64,000 bases of DNA from Butyricicoccus_A sp963601915. GTDB taxonomy: Bacteria > Bacillota > Clostridia > Oscillospirales > Butyricicoccaceae. Shown piece by piece: positions 59,858-64,000 of the stretch; position 1 is the first letter of the stretch, and each line of letters begins with the position of its first letter. Below the pieces are notes generated by a model. The model was not told where the DNA came from. It saw only the letters and a list, made by a program, of their open reading frames with translations, and ran no database searches. Location: assembly GCA_963601915.1 (NCBI GenBank), contig CAVCGL010000005.1, positions 80,197 to 144,196 on the forward strand, in the 5' to 3' direction. Both the position numbers and the translations under genes were made by a program.

Positions 59858-59896
59858 GTAAAACACCACCTTTATTTGCTACTGTAAACTGTATCT

Positions 59897-59925
59897 ATTA
59901 TAGCATGATTTTTGTGGAAATACAA
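59897..59925 (-). promoter_or_regulatory. Promoter of the MntR-like gene
   Basis: Minus strand: TTGTAT (59920-59925), a 17-base spacer, TGC and perfect TATAAT (59897-59902). Confidence 0.7.
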
Positions 59926-60042
59926 CAAAATGTATCAAAAATTCACTGAGATGAATCAAAAACCCTACGAGCAAACAGTTAGTATTTGTGAACAATTGTC
60001 GGCTTTCTGCCGATTTTCTCTCTGTATTCGGTTTTTTACGGC

Positions 60043-60072
60043 TTGACATTGCGAAAACGGGAAAACTATGGT
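60043..60072 (+). promoter_or_regulatory. Promoter of gltX
   Basis: Perfect TTGACA (60043-60048), an 18-base spacer and TATGGT (60067-60072). The 100-base leader contains a hairpin CTGTGAC/GTCACAG at 60134-60154. No T-box specific sequence was found. Confidence 0.65.
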
Positions 60073-60171
60073 ATGCTTATACTTGCTTATAAACACCCGT
60101 TTTTTATGATAAGGGTGCGGAAAAAATTGAGTCTGTGACCCGTGGAGTCACAGGATTGGCGAGGTAATAGA

Positions 60172-61818
60172 ATGGATTATAATCGTTTAGCAGAGCTGCT
60201 GTTTCCGGAAGTCACCGAGACACCGGAGGAGGTCGAGGCCCGCTATCCGGAAAGAGACCTGCCGGAGGGCGCAAAGGTCACTCGTATGGGCCCGAGCCCG
60301 ACCGGCTTTATGCATTTGGGCAACCTGTACGGTGCACTGGTAGATGAGCGTCTGGCACATCAGTCCGGCGGCGTGTTCTTTCTCCGCATTGAGGACACGG
60401 ATAAAAAGCGTGAGGTAGAGGGCGGCGTAGAGCTGATTCTGGAGACCTTTAAGAATTTTGGTCTGCCGTTTGACGAGGGCGTCACAGAAAACGGCGACAA
60501 GGGCAGCTATGGCCCGTACCGCCAGAGCCAGCGCGCAGCAATCTATCATGTATTTGCTAAGGAGCTGGTACAGCGCGGTTATGCCTATCCGTGCTTCTGC
60601 ACCGAGGAAGAGCTGGCAGAGATGCACGCCCAGCAGGAGGCAAATAAGGAAAACTTCGGTTACTACGGCAAATATGCGAAGTACCGCGATTGTCCGTTGG
60701 AAGAGGTCGAGCGCCGCATTGCAGCCGGTGAAAGCTATGTGGTTCGCTTCCGCTCTCCGGGCAGCATTGAGAATAAGGTTCGTCATACCGATCTGGTCAA
60801 GGGCAAGCTGGAGCTGACGGAAAACGATCAGGATATTGTCCTGCTCAAGTCGGACGGTATTCCGACGTATCATTTCGCCCATGTTGTGGATGACCATCTG
60901 ATGCACACAACGCATGTCGTCCGCGGCGAGGAATGGCTTGCTACGCTGCCGGTACATTTGCAGCTGTTTGATGTGCTGGGCTGGAAGCGTCCGAAGTATG
61001 TACACACGGCACAGCTGATGAAGATGGACGGCGGCTCCAAGCGCAAGCTGTCCAAGAGAAAGGACCCGGAGCTGGCACTGTCCTATTATTATCAGCAGGG
61101 CATTCCGGTGCCGTCTGTGATGGAATATCTGATGACTCTGCTCAACTCCAATTTCGAGGAGTGGCGCCGTGCCAATCAGACAGCACCGCTGGATGATTTC
61201 CCGTTCAGCACAAAGAAGATGAGCGTATCCGGCTCGCTGTTTGACATGGACAAGCTGCATGACGTCAGCAAGAACGTCATTTCCCGCATGAGCGCAGAGG
61301 ATGTCTATGATTCTGTTGCCAAGTGGAGCGCAGACAATGATCCGGCGTTCCATGAACTGTTTGTTCGCGATCCGGAAATGACCAAGAAGTTCTTGGCTAT
61401 TGGCAGAGGCGGCAAGAAGCCGCGCAAGGATCTGGCTCTGTGGAGCGAGACCAAGGCGTATATGGATTTCATGTTTGATGAGCTGTTCCAGCCGGATTAT
61501 TCGGGTATGCCGGAGCGCGCCAAGGCGGATGCCAAGGCAATCCTGACGGAGTATCAGGACGTATATGATGCACAGGATGAGATGACGGTATGGTTTGATA
61601 AGGTCAAGGCACTGGCTGAGCGCCATGGCTTTGCGCCGGAAACCAAGCTGTACAAGAAGAATCCGGAACAGTACAAGGGACCGGTCGGCGATATTTCGAT
61701 GGTACTGCGCGTGGCAATCTGCGGCAGAACCAATGCGCCGGATCTGTATTCTGTCATGCAGCTGATGCCGGTTGACAAAATTAAGGCTCGTCTGGCTGCT
61801 GCCTGCGAGGCACTGTAA
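60172..61818 (+). CDS. gltX: Glutamyl-tRNA synthetase
   Basis: A 548-residue class I tRNA synthetase that charges tRNA-Glu. HIGH-type motif is PSPTGFMHLGN (about residues 42-52) and KMSKS-type is KLSKRKDPE near 296. FLRIEDTDKKREVEGG is the usual GluRS stretch. The protein is longer than ordinary GluRS (about 480) and belongs to the clostridial long form. ATG at 60172 follows GGCGAGG (weak). Followed after about 100 bases by glnS, which also has a hairpin leader. Confidence 0.94.
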   Translation: MDYNRLAELLFPEVTETPEEVEARYPERDLPEGAKVTRMGPSPTGFMHLGNLYGALVDERLAHQSGGVFFLRIEDTDKKREVEGGVELILETFKNFGLPFDEGVTENGDKGSYGPYRQSQRAAIYHVFAKELVQRGYAYPCFCTEEELAEMHAQQEANKENFGYYGKYAKYRDCPLEEVERRIAAGESYVVRFRSPGSIENKVRHTDLVKGKLELTENDQDIVLLKSDGIPTYHFAHVVDDHLMHTTHVVRGEEWLATLPVHLQLFDVLGWKRPKYVHTAQLMKMDGGSKRKLSKRKDPELALSYYYQQGIPVPSVMEYLMTLLNSNFEEWRRANQTAPLDDFPFSTKKMSVSGSLFDMDKLHDVSKNVISRMSAEDVYDSVAKWSADNDPAFHELFVRDPEMTKKFLAIGRGGKKPRKDLALWSETKAYMDFMFDELFQPDYSGMPERAKADAKAILTEYQDVYDAQDEMTVWFDKVKALAERHGFAPETKLYKKNPEQYKGPVGDISMVLRVAICGRTNAPDLYSVMQLMPVDKIKARLAAACEAL

Positions 61819-61836
61819 AAAAGAACACGTATTTGC

Positions 61837-61890
61837 GAGTAAGACAACGGAGTCTCATGTCATGAAAACATGAAATCTGCTGTCTTACTC
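61837..61890 (+). promoter_or_regulatory. Leader hairpin between gltX and glnS
   Basis: Outer stem GAGTAAGACA/TGTCTTACTC (10 bp) with an inner stem TCATGT/ACATGA. No T-run follows, so it is not a terminator. It may stabilise the RNA or regulate glnS. Confidence 0.45.
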
Positions 61891-61915
61891 TATTCTAGAA
61901 AAAAGGGGAACAACA

Positions 61916-63592
61916 ATGGAATTTGCATCGAATTTTCTGCATGAAATCATTGATGAAGACATTGCAAACGGTCTGACCGAACGAATTCACACGCGTTTTC
62001 CGCCGGAGCCGAACGGCTATCTGCACATTGGCTCGGCAAAGGCGATTTACATCAACTGGTCTGTTGCACAGAAGTATAACGGTCTGTTTAATCTGCGCTT
62101 TGACGACACCAATCCGGTGCGTGAAGACGATGAATATGTACAGGCTATTTTGCAGGATGTCGAGTGGCTGACCGGTTCGCAGCCGTCCGGCGGCATTTTC
62201 TACGGCTCGGATTATTTTGACAAGTGCTATGAGTGCGCAGAATATCTGATTAAGCAGGGCAAGGCGTATGTCTGTGACCTGTCTCAGGAGGAAATGCGCG
62301 AGTACCGCGGCACCTTGACAGAGCCGGGCAAGAACAGCCCGTATCGGGATCGTTCGGTAGAGGAAAATCTGCGTCTGTTCGAGGAAATGCGTGCAGGCAA
62401 GTATGAACAGGGCGCAAAGACCCTGCGCGCCAAGATTGATATGGCGTCGCCGAATATGAACATGCGCGATCCGGCCATTTACCGCATTGTCTATGCAACC
62501 CATCACCGCATTGGCAACAAGTGGTGCATTTATCCGCTGTATGACTTCGCGCATCCGATTCAGGACGCAATGGAGCATATCACACATTCTATGTGCTCGA
62601 TTGAGTTTAAGAATCATCGTCCGCTGTACGAGTGGGTCGTTGACAATTGCGCACCGTGCCTGCCGTCTCATCCGAAGCAGAGAGAGTTTGCTCGCCTGAA
62701 TGTCACCCATACAGTGATGTCCAAGCGTTACCTGCGTGAGCTGGTAGAGACCGGTAAGGTAGACGGCTGGGACGATCCGCGTATGCCGACCCTGTGCGGC
62801 CTGCGCCGCCGTGGTTATACGCCGTCTGCGATTTTGGATTTCGTTACCCGCGCTGGCGTTTCCACAACAGACAGCCTGGTAGATATTCGCCTGCTGGAGC
62901 ACTGCATTCGGGAAGAGCTGAATACTACCGCTCTGCGCCGTATGGCAGTGACAGAACCGGTAAAGCTGGTTGTCACCAACTATCCGGAAGATAAGGAAGA
63001 AACCTTTACGGTTGCCAACAATCCGAAGGATGAGAGCGCAGGCACACGCGAAGTACCGTTCAGCCGCGAGCTGTGGATTGAAAAGAGCGACTTTGCCATT
63101 GTTCCGCCTCCGAAGTTCAAGCGACTCAAGCCGGACGGAGAGGTTCGCCTGATGGGCGCATACATTGTCAAGTGCAATGAAGTCATTACTGATGACAATG
63201 GCGAAGTGGTAGAGATCCACTGCACGGCAGATTTGGAGACCGGAAACGGCAACCCGATTGATGGCCGCAAGGTACGCGGCAATATCCATTGGGTATCTGC
63301 AAAACATGCTGTAGATGCAGACCTGAATCTGTTCGACAATCTGTTCACGCTGGAGAACACCGGTGCTGTACCGGAAGGCACCAATTATCTGGATTACCTG
63401 AATCCGGAATCCAAGAAGGTGCTGACTGGCTGTAAGCTGGAGCAGTCTGTCAAGGACGTACCGGCAGGAACACGGATGCAGTTTGTCCGCATGGGCTACT
63501 ACATGCAGGACACCAAGCCGTCAGAAAACGGCGGTCTGAGCTTTAACCGCATCGTTTCGCTGAAGGATAGCTTCAAGCCGGACAAGAAGTAA
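61916..63592 (+). CDS. glnS: Glutaminyl-tRNA synthetase
   Basis: A 558-residue class I synthetase. HIGH-type motif is PPEPNGYLHIGSAKAI (29-44), followed by LRFDDTNP; KMSKS-type is VMSKRYLREL. C-terminal beta-barrel domains (anticodon binding) follow. GlnRS is uncommon in Bacillota, which usually make Gln-tRNA with GatCAB, so it probably was acquired by transfer in an ancestor. Clear AAAGGGG before the ATG. Transcribed after gltX, perhaps together with it. Confidence 0.96.
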   Translation: MEFASNFLHEIIDEDIANGLTERIHTRFPPEPNGYLHIGSAKAIYINWSVAQKYNGLFNLRFDDTNPVREDDEYVQAILQDVEWLTGSQPSGGIFYGSDYFDKCYECAEYLIKQGKAYVCDLSQEEMREYRGTLTEPGKNSPYRDRSVEENLRLFEEMRAGKYEQGAKTLRAKIDMASPNMNMRDPAIYRIVYATHHRIGNKWCIYPLYDFAHPIQDAMEHITHSMCSIEFKNHRPLYEWVVDNCAPCLPSHPKQREFARLNVTHTVMSKRYLRELVETGKVDGWDDPRMPTLCGLRRRGYTPSAILDFVTRAGVSTTDSLVDIRLLEHCIREELNTTALRRMAVTEPVKLVVTNYPEDKEETFTVANNPKDESAGTREVPFSRELWIEKSDFAIVPPPKFKRLKPDGEVRLMGAYIVKCNEVITDDNGEVVEIHCTADLETGNGNPIDGRKVRGNIHWVSAKHAVDADLNLFDNLFTLENTGAVPEGTNYLDYLNPESKKVLTGCKLEQSVKDVPAGTRMQFVRMGYYMQDTKPSENGGLSFNRIVSLKDSFKPDKK

Positions 63593-63605
63593 GAAAAAGA
63601 CAAAA

Positions 63606-63647
63606 AACAGAGACGAGAGCTGTCAAGCAATCGCCTCTGTTTTTTTG
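63606..63647. terminator. Terminator after glnS
   Basis: CAGAGACGA/TCGCCTCTG stem (one A·C mismatch) with flanking A-run and a run of seven Ts. Confidence 0.75.
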
Positions 63648-63659
63648 TTGTCGCGCCTG

Positions 63660-63941
63660 TTAGTCGTTGTCAATGTCTATATCACCGTTGGAAACATGAA
63701 GTTGCAGAGAATCATTGGCATTCGTACCATCGTGATGATAGGTTGTGCTGTCTGCATTGCCTGGCGCGGAAATATCACCGTAGGAAGTATCCGCCTGAAT
63801 GGTCAATGCTTGCAGATTTTCCGGCGTGTCTGAGATCGAAATATCACCGTAGTCGCTTGTGATGGTATTTTTGCCGGAAAAGCTCGTGGATTCTGCATCA
63901 AAATCGCCATTGGATAAAGAAATATCCGCGGTGTTTTGAAG
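63660..63941 (-). pseudogene. DUF4097-type adhesin/beta-repeat protein, 3' fragment cut by an insertion sequence
   Basis: Minus-strand reading frame of about 93 residues, full of short GDI-x-I-S turns (DISLSNGDFDAES, ITSDYGDISISDTPENLQAL, SYGDISAPG, SNGDIDIDND). This is the pattern of DUF4097/DUF4098-type beta-helix proteins, often next to PspC or two-component genes. No ribosome site or start fits; upstream sequence (from 63942) is that of an insertion sequence end. The 5' part of the gene would lie beyond the element, outside the window. Confidence 0.7.
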
Positions 63942-64000
63942 TGACCCCCATTTGTTAGACAAAAATAAAAATTAAGCGATCTGAACGGTATGAATCCTGT
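63942..64000 (-). mobile_element. End of an IS3-family insertion sequence (continues outside window)
   Basis: From 63942 the plus strand reads TGACCCCCATTTGTTAGACA, like the terminal inverted repeats of IS3/IS150-group elements, which end in TG...CA. Just inside it is the end of a transposase reading frame on the minus strand. The element is inserted in the DUF4097-type gene. The other end is not visible. Confidence 0.6.
63972..64000 (-). CDS. IS3-family transposase (OrfB), C-terminal residues only
   Basis: Minus-strand frame reads (Y)RIHTVQIA then stop at 63972-63974. In IS3-group OrfB proteins the usual C-terminal phrase is SPVQYR, so this tail fits QYR-IHTVQIA. Only nine full codons are in the window, hence the modest confidence. 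Confidence 0.5.

Noticed and set aside
1..64000. CRISPR array, prophage, rRNA operon or replication origin
   Set aside because: No regular direct repeats with spacers, no phage structural genes, no rRNA stretches and no DnaA-box clusters were seen.

Overview
The window looks like chromosome of an anaerobic, low-to-mid GC Clostridia (Bacillota), most plausibly an Oscillospiraceae/Butyricicoccaceae-type gut bacterium. The evidence is a multi-cluster [FeFe]-hydrogenase with HydG, a Spo0A-family regulator with 0A-box-like sites, a flavin reductase-rubredoxin protein, AGGAGG-type ribosome binding sites, strong sigma-A promoters and no respiratory genes. The family-level name is inference. Most of the window is ordinary, densely packed core genome. 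There is no CRISPR array, prophage or rRNA. The mobile features are one toxin-antitoxin pair, one orphan nuclease-fold protein and an insertion sequence entering at the right edge.

Layout. 1-13.7 kb: the ilvC end, a CLC anion transporter, a gene-free stretch with nested hairpins (possible sRNA), an AraC-PfkB sugar kinase pair, two MATE exporters flanking an MBL-fold hydrolase, an MFS transporter, and a hydrogenase operon (a NuoF-Fe-S/GltD fusion followed by HydA). 13.9-19.8 kb: the TM1266-hydG maturation operon behind a leader that folds in two mutually exclusive ways around a terminator, then spo0A, putP and a TetR gene facing a small beta-rich protein gene. 19.8-31.7 kb: hisB, PLP synthesis (pdxS, pdxT and divergent pdxR), pepD, tex, a YafQ/DinJ-type toxin-antitoxin pair, punA, an SGNH hydrolase and an AI-2E-type permease. 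31.8-40.4 kb: an ECF sigma factor with its DUF4179 partner, flavin reductase-rubredoxin, a GNAT acetyltransferase, a very large RND pump with its own TetR and a perfect operator palindrome, and DegV.

40.4-54.5 kb: a promoter-to-terminator structured RNA candidate with a possible kissing-loop fold, a BECR-fold nuclease, sbcD-sbcC-trmO, a GH25 lysozyme with SLH repeats, an FHA-FtsW/RodA-PBP cell-wall operon, a KdpDE-like two-component system without kdpFABC, and two small uncharacterised proteins. 54.5-64 kb: a cysteine synthase-like enzyme, CapA, a CBS/DRTGG-type Mn-dependent pyrophosphatase, a cupin, tRNA-Ser(CGA), an MntR-like regulator, gltX, glnS, and a DUF4097-type gene cut by an IS3-family element.

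The most promising undescribed elements are two RNAs: the putative attenuator or riboswitch in front of TM1266-hydG (15691-15835), and the stand-alone structured RNA at about 40447-40600 on the minus strand. The pairings were worked out by hand from the sequence. No folding program, covariation analysis or database search was possible.
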